Origin: DAOTXN01 sp034435435
GTDB taxonomy: Bacteria > Chloroflexota > Anaerolineae > S140-20
Length of the DNA: 64,000 nucleotides
NCBI GenBank assembly: GCA_034435435.1
Contig: DAOTXN010000084.1
Span: 47,382 to 111,381, forward strand
Reading direction: 5' to 3'
This document shows positions 32,717-41,306 of the stretch, in pieces. The notes under the pieces were generated by a model that was given only the letters and a program-made list of their open reading frames with translations, did no database searches and was not told the DNA's origin. Each line of letters opens with the position of its first letter. The first letter of the stretch is position 1. The translations under genes were made by a program, and so were the position numbers.

Positions 32717-34576
32717 TTAATCACACGGTTCCGGATACGGCACGTACAAACTCTCGTGGTCCATCGAATCGCCCGATGTGACCCATACGCTGCCAAAAAA
32801 GGCGCTGCACATCCCCCATTCAAACTCCAGCACGTCGCCCGGTAAGGGATTATCCAGCGTGTCGCGATACCAGGTGTATTGCCCGTCGCCCCCGGTGGCC
32901 CACAGACTGATTTTGCCACGCCAGATGTGGCGGCCCAGATCGGCGCTCCATTCGACCAGGGCAAAACCGGCCATACGCACGGGATCCACCACCGGTGCAA
33001 CCGTGGGAGTGGGCGGAACCCGCTCGCGCACCTCAAACTCCACGCTCAAGGGTTCGCCGATAGCCTGCCCGTCAGCCGTCTGCAACTGAAAGCGCCCCGC
33101 AACCACTCCCAGTGCAGTGGGCGCTCGCAAAGGAAGCGCCAGCTCTTTTTCTTCGCCCACCCCCAGCGCCCCGACCGCAAAACTCGCGTCTTGCCCAAAA
33201 TCCTCCCCATCGAGATGCGCCAGCGCCGTATCTGGCGGCCACGGACACGCGCCATCGTTCCGCAAGCGCCAGGTCTTGAAAAAAGACGCGCCGGCCAGAT
33301 TCCACCAGTTAGCGTTATAAAAGTTGACATCCCGCACCAGCGTCGCGCTCAAGACGCACGCCGTGGGCGACAGGGTTGGCGTGTCTACAATGCGTTTGGT
33401 ACGCGTGGGGGAGACGGACGTTTTTGTCCAAGTCGGTGGAACAAGCGTCGGCGTTGCCGATGGCTGCGATGGGAGGGGCGTCGGCGTGATCGACAAGGTC
33501 GCTTCCAACATAGCCAGGCGCGCCGCCAGCGCCGTTCCGGTAACGTCAGGCGCGCCGGTCGGTACAGATGAACCGCCAAGCCCACTCCCCACCAGCACGC
33601 CTAAAAAAGCCGTCAACAAAATAACCGCGACAATAGCCACGCGCAGCATGATCGAACGCGGCCGGCCCGGCCTGCCCTTTTCCGTTTCACGGGCGCCCTC
33701 GCGGAACACCGGCCGCTCAAAAATCCCTGTCAGCGCAGTGCTTTCCATCTGATATAGGATGCTTTCCAGGTCATCTGCCAATTCCCGCGCCGTCTGATAA
33801 CGGTCCTGGGGCGCTTTGGCCAGCGTGTGCAGAATCACGCGCTCGAGATCGGCCGGAATACCCGGAAAGTGCGTGCGGGGCAGCGGGGGCGGCTCGGAAA
33901 TATGTTTGTACATCAGGCGACCGGGCGTTGTGTCAGTAAAGGGCAGCTCACCCGTCGCGGCCTGATAGAGCACTACGCCCAGCGAATAGATATCGCTGCG
34001 CCGGTCGGGCCGGTCGTCGGTCCACTGCTCCGGGGCCATGTAGGCCGGCGTGCCGGCCACCGCGCCCGTGGCGGTGATCTCGGTACTTACGTTGAGTATC
34101 TTGGCGACGCCAAAATCGGTCAGCACCGCGCTGCCGTCGGTGCGGAACATGATATTGCTCGGCTTGATGTCTCGATGGAGCATCCCCTGTTCGTGGGCAA
34201 AATGCAGCGCCCGGCCCACGTCGGCGACGGCTCGCAACACATCGACCAACGCCATGCGCTCGCCCTGCCAGCGCAGACGGGTCAGGCGTTGGGTCAGGGT
34301 TTCGCCCTCAATATACTCCATCACCATGAAATACGCGCCGTCGGCGGCGTCAAAATCAAAAACCTGCACGATGTGCGGATGTTGCAAGGCCGCAATGGCC
34401 TGCGCTTCGCGCCGGAAACGAGCCAGCATCTCCGGGCTGTTCACCAAAGCCCGATCCAGCACCTTGATGGCAACCAGACGGTTCAACTCGGGATGGAGCG
34501 CCTTGTAGACCGTCGCCATGCCGCTCTGGCTGATGCGTTCGATGACTTTGTATTTGCCGATGGTTTCGCCGATCAC
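32717..34576 (-). CDS. Transmembrane Ser/Thr protein kinase with NBR1-type Ig domain
   Basis: A GTG at 34576 (GGAG seven bases upstream) gives 619 residues; a TTG ten codons further upstream has weaker support. Residues about 7-275 are a complete PASTA-type kinase catalytic domain: the glycine-loop region is Ile-Ser-Gln-Ser-Gly-Met-Ala, then AIKVLD, HRDIKPSN, DFGVAKI, GTPAYMAPEQ and SDIYSLGVVLY. A membrane helix lies at about 309-332. A Pro/Thr linker leads to an NBR1-like Ig domain (FFKTWRLRNDGACPWPPDT, about 435-453, and its DGEDFGQ.. partner) outside the cell, followed by a C-terminal beta domain. It is a receptor kinase; the ligand is unknown. Confidence 0.88.
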   Translation of the reverse strand: MIGETIGKYKVIERISQSGMATVYKALHPELNRLVAIKVLDRALVNSPEMLARFRREAQAIAALQHPHIVQVFDFDAADGAYFMVMEYIEGETLTQRLTRLRWQGERMALVDVLRAVADVGRALHFAHEQGMLHRDIKPSNIMFRTDGSAVLTDFGVAKILNVSTEITATGAVAGTPAYMAPEQWTDDRPDRRSDIYSLGVVLYQAATGELPFTDTTPGRLMYKHISEPPPLPRTHFPGIPADLERVILHTLAKAPQDRYQTARELADDLESILYQMESTALTGIFERPVFREGARETEKGRPGRPRSIMLRVAIVAVILLTAFLGVLVGSGLGGSSVPTGAPDVTGTALAARLAMLEATLSITPTPLPSQPSATPTLVPPTWTKTSVSPTRTKRIVDTPTLSPTACVLSATLVRDVNFYNANWWNLAGASFFKTWRLRNDGACPWPPDTALAHLDGEDFGQDASFAVGALGVGEEKELALPLRAPTALGVVAGRFQLQTADGQAIGEPLSVEFEVRERVPPTPTVAPVVDPVRMAGFALVEWSADLGRHIWRGKISLWATGGDGQYTWYRDTLDNPLPGDVLEFEWGMCSAFFGSVWVTSGDSMDHESLYVPYPEPCD

Positions 34577-34660
34577 GTCGTGCTCCCTAAATCGAGGTTG
34601 GAACAAATGAACTCACGCTCATTATAATCGCGAGCCAGGCGGGTGGCAATAGTCCTCCGG

Positions 34661-36406
34661 TCACTCTTGAGAATCAGAGAGACGCTGCTCCATTTGCGCC
34701 ATAGACAAGCGTTCGATATTCTGAAATAACAGCGGCAGCGGATGGTCGTACACGGTGAAACTCTCGTCCGCCCGCCCCGGCGAGAGCGTCACCGGAGCCG
34801 GGCGCTGCTGGCGCTGCGGCAGCGGATTCGGCAGCCCGGCCGCGCGGAACGGGTCGGCGACAAGCGCCAGCGGCCCCAGGCGCGGATGACGGGCGACGCC
34901 GGGCAGAGGGATCAATTGGTAGCCCAAGTGGCCCTCGAACAAAAATTGGTAGACGCGCCGGGTGAGCGGGTAGTGAGCAGTGCTGCCGTACAAGCGGTTG
35001 CTGGCAATGATCAGATAATCGCTGGCGGCCAGTTGTTCCAGCATCCGGCGCAGTTTTTCGGGCGTGTCCGGCGCGTAGGGGTCCAGCGCCTGCTGTCCAA
35101 ACTCACCCGGCCAGCGCACCCGCCCATTTTGCTCCAGCGTCAACGGCAGTTGATGGTCCCAACGCTCAAAGGCCAGCGTCGCGCCCGGCGCGACGTTGGC
35201 GTACACCCAGCGCGACAGCCGCACCCACGGGTGTTCGCCCCGATACACGTTCGTAAAGGCCAGGGCGTACAGGAACGTCGACAAGAGCACGCCGCCGGTC
35301 AGTAGCCCGCCGAGCCTGCCGCGCACCGCGCGCAGCGCGTCCAACACCGCCGCGCCGTACACGGCCAGCAGCGGCGTGATGGGCAGCATGTAGCGCATAA
35401 ACTTGGTGTGCAGGCCGCCGGTGAAGCCAAAATAGAGCAGCACCCAGCTCAACACGACCCAGCGCCCGGCCCGCGGCCGCCGCCAGGCTTCGGCCTGAGG
35501 CTCTGCCCGAAGGGCCAGCGCCAACGCCCCCGCCAGCCCGCCCCAGGCCGCCAGGCCCAACGGCAAGCCCATCCCCCACTTGATGTGCTGCTGGATGGGA
35601 TAGAGATAGGCCCACGCGCCGTGATACTGATACGTAAAGACGTAATTCTGGTCGCCGCGCAGCATGGCGGCCTGATCGCGCAGGTTAGCGACGAACTCGC
35701 CCGGCTGGAGCAGCGCGTAGGGGTTGGTTGCCGCGAAAGCGAGCAGCGCCAGCCCCACTGCCGCCAGCAGCGAGCGTCGCTCAAAAGCCAGCGCCAGCGG
35801 CAAAATCAGCAGCGCCGCCCCAAACTTGGTTCCCAGCGCCAGCCCAAAACACAGCCCCGCCAGGCGCGCGTTGCGGCGCACGGCAAACAGCAGCGCAGCG
35901 ACGACGAGACAGGTCAGCGCGGGATCGAACGCAGCAAAGTGGGCCAGTTGGATGTGCAGCACGGTGAGCGCGAGGAACGCCGCCGCCAGCAGCCCCACGC
36001 GCTCGCCATACAGCCGCCGGGCCAGCGCGAAGGTCAGCGCAACGGTGGCCGTGTCGAATAGCGCCGAGAGGGTGCGCCCAACCAGCGCCAGCCGCGCCTC
36101 GTCGCCGTCGCCGCCCGCGACCAACGCCAGCAGATACAGCGGAAAATGCCCGTAACTGAACGGGCGCGTCCGCTCTGCCGCCGAACGACCGTCGGGCGGC
36201 CAGCGGTAGGGATTGAGCGGGCTGCGGTCAGAGTCGAGCGCGGCGCCGGGGCGGTCGGGCAGACCCAGGCTGGCCGCCACCCACGTCACGTAGCGCTCGT
36301 CGGGGTGCAGGCCGTGGTCCTGGTCCCAATTCAGGCCATACAGGCGCAGCGCCCAGGCGCATAGAAACACAAACACCAGACCCGGCCACGCAACCCGCTT
36401 GCTCAT
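34661..36406 (-). CDS. Family-39-like membrane glycosyltransferase
   Basis: This 581-residue polytopic protein has an N-terminal WPGLVFVFLCAWALRLYGLNW helix, a conserved HPDERYVTW motif (Asp-Glu pair about 38-39) in the first extracytoplasmic loop, and about ten further helices. This matches PMT/ArnT-type glycosyltransferases (GT39, PMT_2) that use polyprenyl-phosphate sugars to modify proteins or lipids at the outer face. A C-terminal soluble part (about 480-581) ends with a GRADESFTVYDHPLPLLFQNI segment typical of Chloroflexota members. The acceptor is unknown. Confidence 0.83.
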   Translation of the reverse strand: MSKRVAWPGLVFVFLCAWALRLYGLNWDQDHGLHPDERYVTWVAASLGLPDRPGAALDSDRSPLNPYRWPPDGRSAAERTRPFSYGHFPLYLLALVAGGDGDEARLALVGRTLSALFDTATVALTFALARRLYGERVGLLAAAFLALTVLHIQLAHFAAFDPALTCLVVAALLFAVRRNARLAGLCFGLALGTKFGAALLILPLALAFERRSLLAAVGLALLAFAATNPYALLQPGEFVANLRDQAAMLRGDQNYVFTYQYHGAWAYLYPIQQHIKWGMGLPLGLAAWGGLAGALALALRAEPQAEAWRRPRAGRWVVLSWVLLYFGFTGGLHTKFMRYMLPITPLLAVYGAAVLDALRAVRGRLGGLLTGGVLLSTFLYALAFTNVYRGEHPWVRLSRWVYANVAPGATLAFERWDHQLPLTLEQNGRVRWPGEFGQQALDPYAPDTPEKLRRMLEQLAASDYLIIASNRLYGSTAHYPLTRRVYQFLFEGHLGYQLIPLPGVARHPRLGPLALVADPFRAAGLPNPLPQRQQRPAPVTLSPGRADESFTVYDHPLPLLFQNIERLSMAQMEQRLSDSQE

Positions 36407-36521
36407 AACGTCATTCTAGCCCGACAAGCCATGTTCGTCAAAGGGATTGGAATATGCTATAATGAACACAGAACAATAATCTCCACTCTTTGACCAAAGC
36501 CAAAAGAAAAAAGAGGTCATT

Positions 36522-36917
36522 ATGAAAGCCCAAACCTTGCCCGAAGTGATCCGCGCCTTCGACACACGCCCCCTGGCCGGACAGGAATTGAAAGAGTGGT
36601 TTATTGACCGTCCTGGCAATCCCATGGAAGAGATGAAAATCTATCTACAAGGGCTGGCGTTGGCCGACATGCCGGTCAAACTGCTGTTCACCGGCCACTC
36701 AGGATGCGGTAAATCCACTGTCCTTAACAAGCTGGCCGAAGAGATCAAAAAGCAGTTGTTACTGCTCAGATGGGGATATGACAACGAATTTTTGGGAGTG
36801 ACTGAATGGCGTGGCGGCTGCCCACTCTGTCCCAGGACTGCCCTCGCCCTGCAGTCAGGTGAGGTGTCGCATCACTTTGGACCACGGTCAGCGCAGCTAT
36901 GGGGCCCAGGCCATTGA
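36522..36917 (+). pseudogene. Truncated P-loop ATPase remnant
   Basis: The first 85 residues look like the start of an AAA-type ATPase (AGQELKEWFIDRP, then Walker A GHSGCGKST at about 58-66, LNKLAEEIKKQ), but after residue 80 the frame runs into unrelated sequence and stops at 131 residues. No Walker B or sensor motif exists. A second stretch in another frame (VRCRITLDHGQRSYGAQAIELK, near 36855-36949) looks like the tail of yet another gene. Recombination or insertion damage is the likely cause; a functional short protein is unlikely. Confidence 0.7.
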
Positions 36918-37018
36918 GCTGAAGGCACAGATTCGTTCAATCCTCTGATTCGTTGTCATATTTGCACAGGCTGAGCAGTTACCCTGCGGGAGGGTAAGCA
37001 ATTTGGAGGAGGTCGAAC

Positions 37019-38476
37019 ATGAATATGTGGATTGACGGCGGGCCGTGCGCCGCGGCTGCGGGCCAGGTGATGCAGGTGATCGACCCGGCCACCCAAGAGG
37101 TGCTAGACAGCGCGCCCGCCGGCGGGCCGCAAGACGTGGAGCGGGCCGTGAGCGCGGCCCAGGCCGCCTTTCCGGGCTGGCGCGCCACGCCCGCCGTCGA
37201 GCGGGCCAACCTGCTGCACGGGGCCGCGGCCCACATGCGCACACATTTCGACGCGCTGTGCCGCCTGCTGACCCAGGAAGAGGGTAAGCCCTTGCCCGAA
37301 AACGCCGAAGAGCTGGACTGGTCGATCAACACGCTGGACTATTACGCCGAGCTGGGCCGGCACGTGCGCGGGAGCGTAATTCCTTCGCCCGCGGCGGGGC
37401 AGTTGTCGCTGGTGCTCAAGGAGCCGTATGGCGTGGTGGCCTGTATCACGCCGTGGAACTATCCCATCCTGCTGCTGGCGTGGAAGCTGGCCCCGGCGCT
37501 GGCGGCGGGCAACACGGTGGTGATCAAGCCGGCCAGCCAGACCCCTCTGACCACGCTCAAAATGGTCGAGTTGGCCTTTGCCGATTTTCCACCGGGGGTG
37601 GTCAACGTGCTCACCGGGCCGGGTAGCGCCGTCGGCGACGCGCTGGTGACACACCCCGCCGTGGCCGCCATAGCGTTCACCGGCTCGACCGCCGTGGGCC
37701 AACACATCGCGGGATTGACCGCCCGGCAGATGAAAAAGCTGCACCTGGAGCTGGGTGGCAAAGACCCGTTCGTAGTGGCCGACGACGCGCCGCTCGAGAT
37801 GGCCGTGGAGGCCATCGCCTACGCCGGGCTGATCAACGCCGGGCAGGTGTGCACCAGCACCGAGCGGGTGTACGCGCCCCGGCCCATGCTGGCGCAGTTT
37901 GTGGAAGCGCTGGCCGAAAAAGTGGGCGGGTTGCGGCTGGGCAACGGGCTAGACGCAAGCACCGACGTGGGGCCGATGATCAATGAAGCCGGCCGCGCGC
38001 AGGTCGAGGCGCACATCGCCGACGCGGTCGCCAAAGGCGCAAAAGTGTTGGTGGGCGGTAAACGGGCGGCGCAATTCGAGCGCGGCTTTTTCTTCGAGCC
38101 GACCGTGCTGGTGGACGTGGACCACTCGATGCGCATTATGCGCGAAGAGACCTTTGGCCCGACCATCCCGGTGATGGGCTATAGCACGTTCGACGAGGCC
38201 ATCGCGCTGGCCAACGACACCGAATACGGCCTGGGGGCCTGCCTGTACACGCACGATGCCCGCAAGGTGCGTCAGTTCTACGAAGAGGTGCAGGCCGGAA
38301 CCATCTGGATCAACGACCCGCTGACCGATAATTATGCCGGGCCGTTCGGCGGGATGAAGATGAGCGGCGTCGGGCGCGAGCTGGGCATAGAGGGCCTGGA
38401 GGAGTTCTGGCAGACCAAGCACGTACACTGGGACATCGAAGGCGGGGTCAAGAATTTTTGGTACCCGTATGCATAG
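37019..38476 (+). CDS. NAD(P)-dependent aldehyde dehydrogenase
   Basis: The 485-residue protein oxidises an aldehyde to an acid. It has the full ALDH set: PWNYPILLLAWKLAPALAAGNTVVIKPASQTP, FTGSTAVGQ (dinucleotide site), LELGGKDP (Glu about 244), GQVCTSTERVY (catalytic Cys about 278), EETFGPTIPV and MKMSGVGRELG. It resembles the betaine-/gamma-aminobutyraldehyde-type group, but the substrate cannot be fixed from sequence. The ATG has AGGAGG upstream. It is monocistronic and followed by a strong hairpin. Confidence 0.9.
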   Translation: MNMWIDGGPCAAAAGQVMQVIDPATQEVLDSAPAGGPQDVERAVSAAQAAFPGWRATPAVERANLLHGAAAHMRTHFDALCRLLTQEEGKPLPENAEELDWSINTLDYYAELGRHVRGSVIPSPAAGQLSLVLKEPYGVVACITPWNYPILLLAWKLAPALAAGNTVVIKPASQTPLTTLKMVELAFADFPPGVVNVLTGPGSAVGDALVTHPAVAAIAFTGSTAVGQHIAGLTARQMKKLHLELGGKDPFVVADDAPLEMAVEAIAYAGLINAGQVCTSTERVYAPRPMLAQFVEALAEKVGGLRLGNGLDASTDVGPMINEAGRAQVEAHIADAVAKGAKVLVGGKRAAQFERGFFFEPTVLVDVDHSMRIMREETFGPTIPVMGYSTFDEAIALANDTEYGLGACLYTHDARKVRQFYEEVQAGTIWINDPLTDNYAGPFGGMKMSGVGRELGIEGLEEFWQTKHVHWDIEGGVKNFWYPYA

Positions 38477-38489
38477 ACGCGCTTAAGAG

Positions 38490-38524
38490 TCCACCGGACG
38501 CGCCGCTTTTGCGCGTCCGGTGGA
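38490..38524. terminator. Strong hairpin after the aldehyde dehydrogenase gene
   Basis: TCCACCGGACGCGC (38490-38503) pairs perfectly with 38511-38524 around a seven-base loop. No T-run follows, so it may act as a Rho-independent-like barrier or be a repeat. Confidence 0.6.
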
Positions 38525-38588
38525 ATGACGTGCTATGCAGATTTCTATAGCCAAAACTTCCACCACCAATCAAAGGGATCAGCAGTCC

Positions 38589-39029
38589 TCAACTCACTGC
38601 TTTCTTCACAAGCTCGACGATCCTTGCCTCTTCGGCGATAGTTAACTCCTTCAGCGCGAAGGCGACCGGCCACAGAGCGCCTTCGTCGAGGTTCGCCGCG
38701 TCGCTAAAGCCCAACGTCGCGTACCTCGTTTTGAACTTCTGCGCGCTTTGGAAGAAGCAGACGACCTTGCCGTCCTTGTTGGCATACGCGGGCATCCCGT
38801 ACCAGGTTTTCGGCGAGAGGGCTGGCGCGCTGGCTCTGATAATCGCATGTAGCCGCGTGGCCATGGCGCGTTCCGGTTCCGGCATCTCGGCGATCTTGGC
38901 GAGGACGTCGCTTTCCCCGTCTGCCTTCTTCGCGGCCGCCTTTAGCTCCTTGGTGCGCTCCTTCATCGCGGCTCGTTCCTCGTCCGTGAATCCCTTGGCC
39001 TTCTTGGTGGCGCTCTTACCTTGGTGCAT
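38589..39029 (-). CDS. DUF1801 (YdhG-like) domain protein
   Basis: The 146-residue soluble protein has a Lys/Glu-rich N-terminal helix and a DUF1801/YdhG-type core: MATRLHAIIRASAPALSPKTWYGMPAYANKDGKVVCFFQSAQKFKTRYATLGF. The family fold is known, but its function is not. It is a single-gene unit, convergent to the aldehyde dehydrogenase gene. Confidence 0.8.
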   Translation of the reverse strand: MHQGKSATKKAKGFTDEERAAMKERTKELKAAAKKADGESDVLAKIAEMPEPERAMATRLHAIIRASAPALSPKTWYGMPAYANKDGKVVCFFQSAQKFKTRYATLGFSDAANLDEGALWPVAFALKELTIAEEARIVELVKKAVS

Positions 39030-39139
39030 GAGAATCTCCTTCCATTTGTTTGAATTAGTGTGCCAAAAGATATCTTAGCATAAATTGCAGCACACATCTT
39101 ATGATCTTTCAATAGTTTTACCACCAATTGCCAAACGCC

Positions 39140-39360
39140 ATCGCGGTAGAGCTGCCAATTACTCGACTCCCCCTGCACAGATCTCGGCGTGTGGAACTAC
39201 CGCACCGGGCTCTTCGGTTGTACTCGCTCCGCAATCCAGCCTATGCTGCCAGTGTCCCACTCGCGCTTTCGGTCGCCCGACGATACGTGGCCGTTCTACC
39301 TGGTAGCGGTCGAGTAGCTCCCTGAACCTATCCCAGTTCAAGCGGTAGCGTTGAGTGTGC
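39140..39360 (-). mobile_element. Degenerate 3' end of a group II intron
   Basis: On the minus strand the 357-base gene-free stretch (39030-39386) encodes a maturase-like tail (LNWDRFRELLDRYQVERPRIVG at about 39330-39260) and then an exact 34-base domain V candidate (39212-39179; starts GAGCCCGG, ends GAGATCT). A domain VI-like stem follows to about 39140. The catalytic AGC triad is present but the pairing partner is altered (GAGATC instead of GGGATC). The 5' part and most of the reverse transcriptase are absent, so it is a dead relic. I see nothing in 39030-39139. Confidence 0.55.
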
Positions 39361-39386
39361 CCGTTTTTTCCGAGCGCCCCATACCC

Positions 39387-39926
39387 TCACTTTAACTTTT
39401 CCCCGAACGCCGCTCTGAGCTTGCGCAGCTTGGGGTCGATGACCAGCATACAATACGGCTGGTGAGGATTGGACCGGTAGTAATCTTGATGGTAGCCCTC
39501 GGCCTGGTAAAAGTCGGTGAACGGCGCAATCTCGGTCACGATAGGATGGGGCCACAATCCTGACGCATCGGTCTCTCGCTTGGATCGCTCGGCAATCATG
39601 CGTTGCTCCTCGGTGTGATAAAAAATGACCGAGCGGTACTGCGTGCCCACGTCGGCTCCCTGGCGATTGAGCGTGGTCGGATCGTGCGTGCGCCAGAACA
39701 CCTCCAGCAATTCCTCAAACGAGATCACGGCCGGGTCAAAAGTAATCTGTACGGCTTCGGCGTGCCCGGTGCTGCCACTGCACACTTGCTGATAGGTGGG
39801 GTTCGTCGCCGCGCCGCCGGCATAACCCGAAACGACCCGCTCGACGCCCCGCAATTCCTGAAATACGGCTTCTACACACCAGAAACACCCCGCCCCCAAC
39901 GTAGCCGTCTCGCGTTTATTCGACAT
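39387..39926 (-). CDS. msrA: Peptide-methionine (S)-S-oxide reductase MsrA
   Basis: The 179-residue protein repairs oxidised methionine. The catalytic motif GCFWCVEAVF (Cys at about 14) is intact, followed by VVSGYAGG, GHAEAVQITFDP, FWRTHDPTTLNRQGADVGTQYRS and FYQAEGYHQDYY, all MsrA hallmarks. The length is typical, and no MsrB domain is fused. The relic of a group II intron lies directly past its stop codon. Confidence 0.95.
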   Translation of the reverse strand: MSNKRETATLGAGCFWCVEAVFQELRGVERVVSGYAGGAATNPTYQQVCSGSTGHAEAVQITFDPAVISFEELLEVFWRTHDPTTLNRQGADVGTQYRSVIFYHTEEQRMIAERSKRETDASGLWPHPIVTEIAPFTDFYQAEGYHQDYYRSNPHQPYCMLVIDPKLRKLRAAFGEKLK

Positions 39927-39982
39927 GATCCATCCTTTCCTGCGCTTCCCTCATACACAATTATTTAGTAGAAAACGACCAC

Positions 39983-40012
39983 AGATTTCACAGATTACAC
40001 CGATTATACACA
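39983..40012. repeat. Degenerate ACAGATT/ACACAGATT repeat
   Basis: Units ACCACAGATTTCACAGATTACACCGATT appear as tandem ACAGATT-type copies between msrA and the aminotransferase promoter. It resembles a repeat known from many environmental genomes; the copy number cannot be counted here. Confidence 0.5.
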
Positions 40013-40038
40013 CCGGCGGCGCAGCGTCAAAAAGCAGG

Positions 40039-40067
40039 TTGACATCTCACACAAGCTGTGCCATAAT
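40039..40067 (+). promoter_or_regulatory. Promoter of the aminotransferase gene
   Basis: TTGACA (40039-40044), a 17-base spacer and CATAAT (40062-40067). The 5' untranslated region would be about 100 bases, with no recognised riboswitch. Confidence 0.7.
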
Positions 40068-40172
40068 AGCCCTGGCGTGAAACAAAACACGGTTCCATTA
40101 TACGGAACTCTTCGTACAAAACAACCGGGAGCACGCCCACTCACTGCTCCACCCACAAACTATGGAGGCATC

Positions 40173-41258
40173 ATGACCAGCATCAAACTCACTCGGGGTG
40201 TGCCCCCGGCCGAGAGTTTCCCCACCGCCCAGCTATCAGAGTGTGCGTGCGCCGTGCTGGACGAACACGGCAGCATCGTGCTCCAATACGGCGCAGCGCG
40301 CGGTTTTCCACCCCTGTGCGAGCGGGTGGCCCAAGAAGCAAACGCCGATCCTCAGCAGGTCATCGTCGGACAGGGGTCGCTCCAGTTGCAAGACATGGTG
40401 GCGCGACTGCTCCTCCAAGCGGGCGACGTGGCCTACGTCGAAGAGCCATCGTATGACCGGGCCATCGTGCTGTTGCAGCGGGCCGGCGCGCAGGTCGTCG
40501 GTTGGCCGCTGGACGACGACGGTCTCGACGTGGACGCGCTCGCCTCCCGGCTGAAAGGCGGCCAGCGGCCGGCTCTATTTTACGTGATCCCTGACTTTCA
40601 AAATCCCAGCGGGACCGTGCTCGCGCTCGAAAAGCGCAAACGGCTGGTCGAGCTGGCTCAACACTATGGCTTTTGGATCGTCGAAGACGTGCCTTATCGC
40701 CGGCTGCGCTACCGGGGTGACGACCTACCTACGCTGCGCGAGCTGGCCCCCGACCGCGTGCTGCAAATGTCCTCCTACAGCAAGCTCATCAGCCCCGGCC
40801 TGCGGGTCGGCACGGTCGTCGCGCCGCACCTCCTGGCCGAGCGCATCGCCGACTTTGCCCAGGACACCTACATCAACGCCAGCTATCTGAACCAGGCCAT
40901 CGTCTACGAGTATATTCAGCGCGGCTGGCTAGAGCCGCAAATCGCACAGCTCAAGGCGCTGTATGAACCTCGGCTCGACGCGCTGTTGAACGCGCTGGCT
41001 ACGCACTTGCCGGACCTCGCAACGTGGAGCAAACCCGATGGCGGCTTTTTCGTCGGATTGACCCTCAACGACCCCGTCGGCGCCGACGCTCTGTTGCAAA
41101 AGGCCCGCCAGGTGGACTTGCTTTTGACCGACGGGCGCGGCTTTTTCGCCAACGGCGGCGGGGAGCGCTTCGTGCGCCTGCCCTTTTGCGCCCTGACGCC
41201 AGAAGAAATCGAAACAGGCATCGTCCGGCTGGCGCAGGTCGTGAGAGAGTTGGTCTGA
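40173..41258 (+). CDS. PLP-dependent aminotransferase (class I/II, 2-aminoadipate type)
   Basis: The ATG at 40173 (GGAGG five bases upstream) gives 361 residues. The fold I aminotransferase motifs are present: YGAARGFPPLCERVA, PDFQNPSG, SSYSKLISPGLRVG (Schiff-base Lys about 203) and RLPFCALTPEEIE. The nearest known relatives convert 2-oxo acids and amino acids (2-aminoadipate, valine/aromatic types, MocR C-terminal domains). Without a substrate-defining residue I leave the substrate open. It heads a set with hypB, an MFS transporter and MttB, and could feed 2-oxo acids to IorAB downstream. Confidence 0.85.
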   Translation: MTSIKLTRGVPPAESFPTAQLSECACAVLDEHGSIVLQYGAARGFPPLCERVAQEANADPQQVIVGQGSLQLQDMVARLLLQAGDVAYVEEPSYDRAIVLLQRAGAQVVGWPLDDDGLDVDALASRLKGGQRPALFYVIPDFQNPSGTVLALEKRKRLVELAQHYGFWIVEDVPYRRLRYRGDDLPTLRELAPDRVLQMSSYSKLISPGLRVGTVVAPHLLAERIADFAQDTYINASYLNQAIVYEYIQRGWLEPQIAQLKALYEPRLDALLNALATHLPDLATWSKPDGGFFVGLTLNDPVGADALLQKARQVDLLLTDGRGFFANGGGERFVRLPFCALTPEEIETGIVRLAQVVRELV

Positions 41259-41306
41259 CACGCAGACAACCAGCCATCGGAACAGGAAAGAGGAGGCGAC
41301 AATCCC

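Noticed and set aside
36407..36521. A promoter ahead of the truncated ATPase, with TATAAT at 36458-36463.
   Set aside because: The -35 region (TCGTCA) is poor and the downstream gene is broken, so I did not list it as a feature.
40068..40172. A riboswitch in the 105-base leader of the aminotransferase gene.
   Set aside because: The leader has no clear multi-stem structure that I can match to a known class; the long leader alone is weak evidence.
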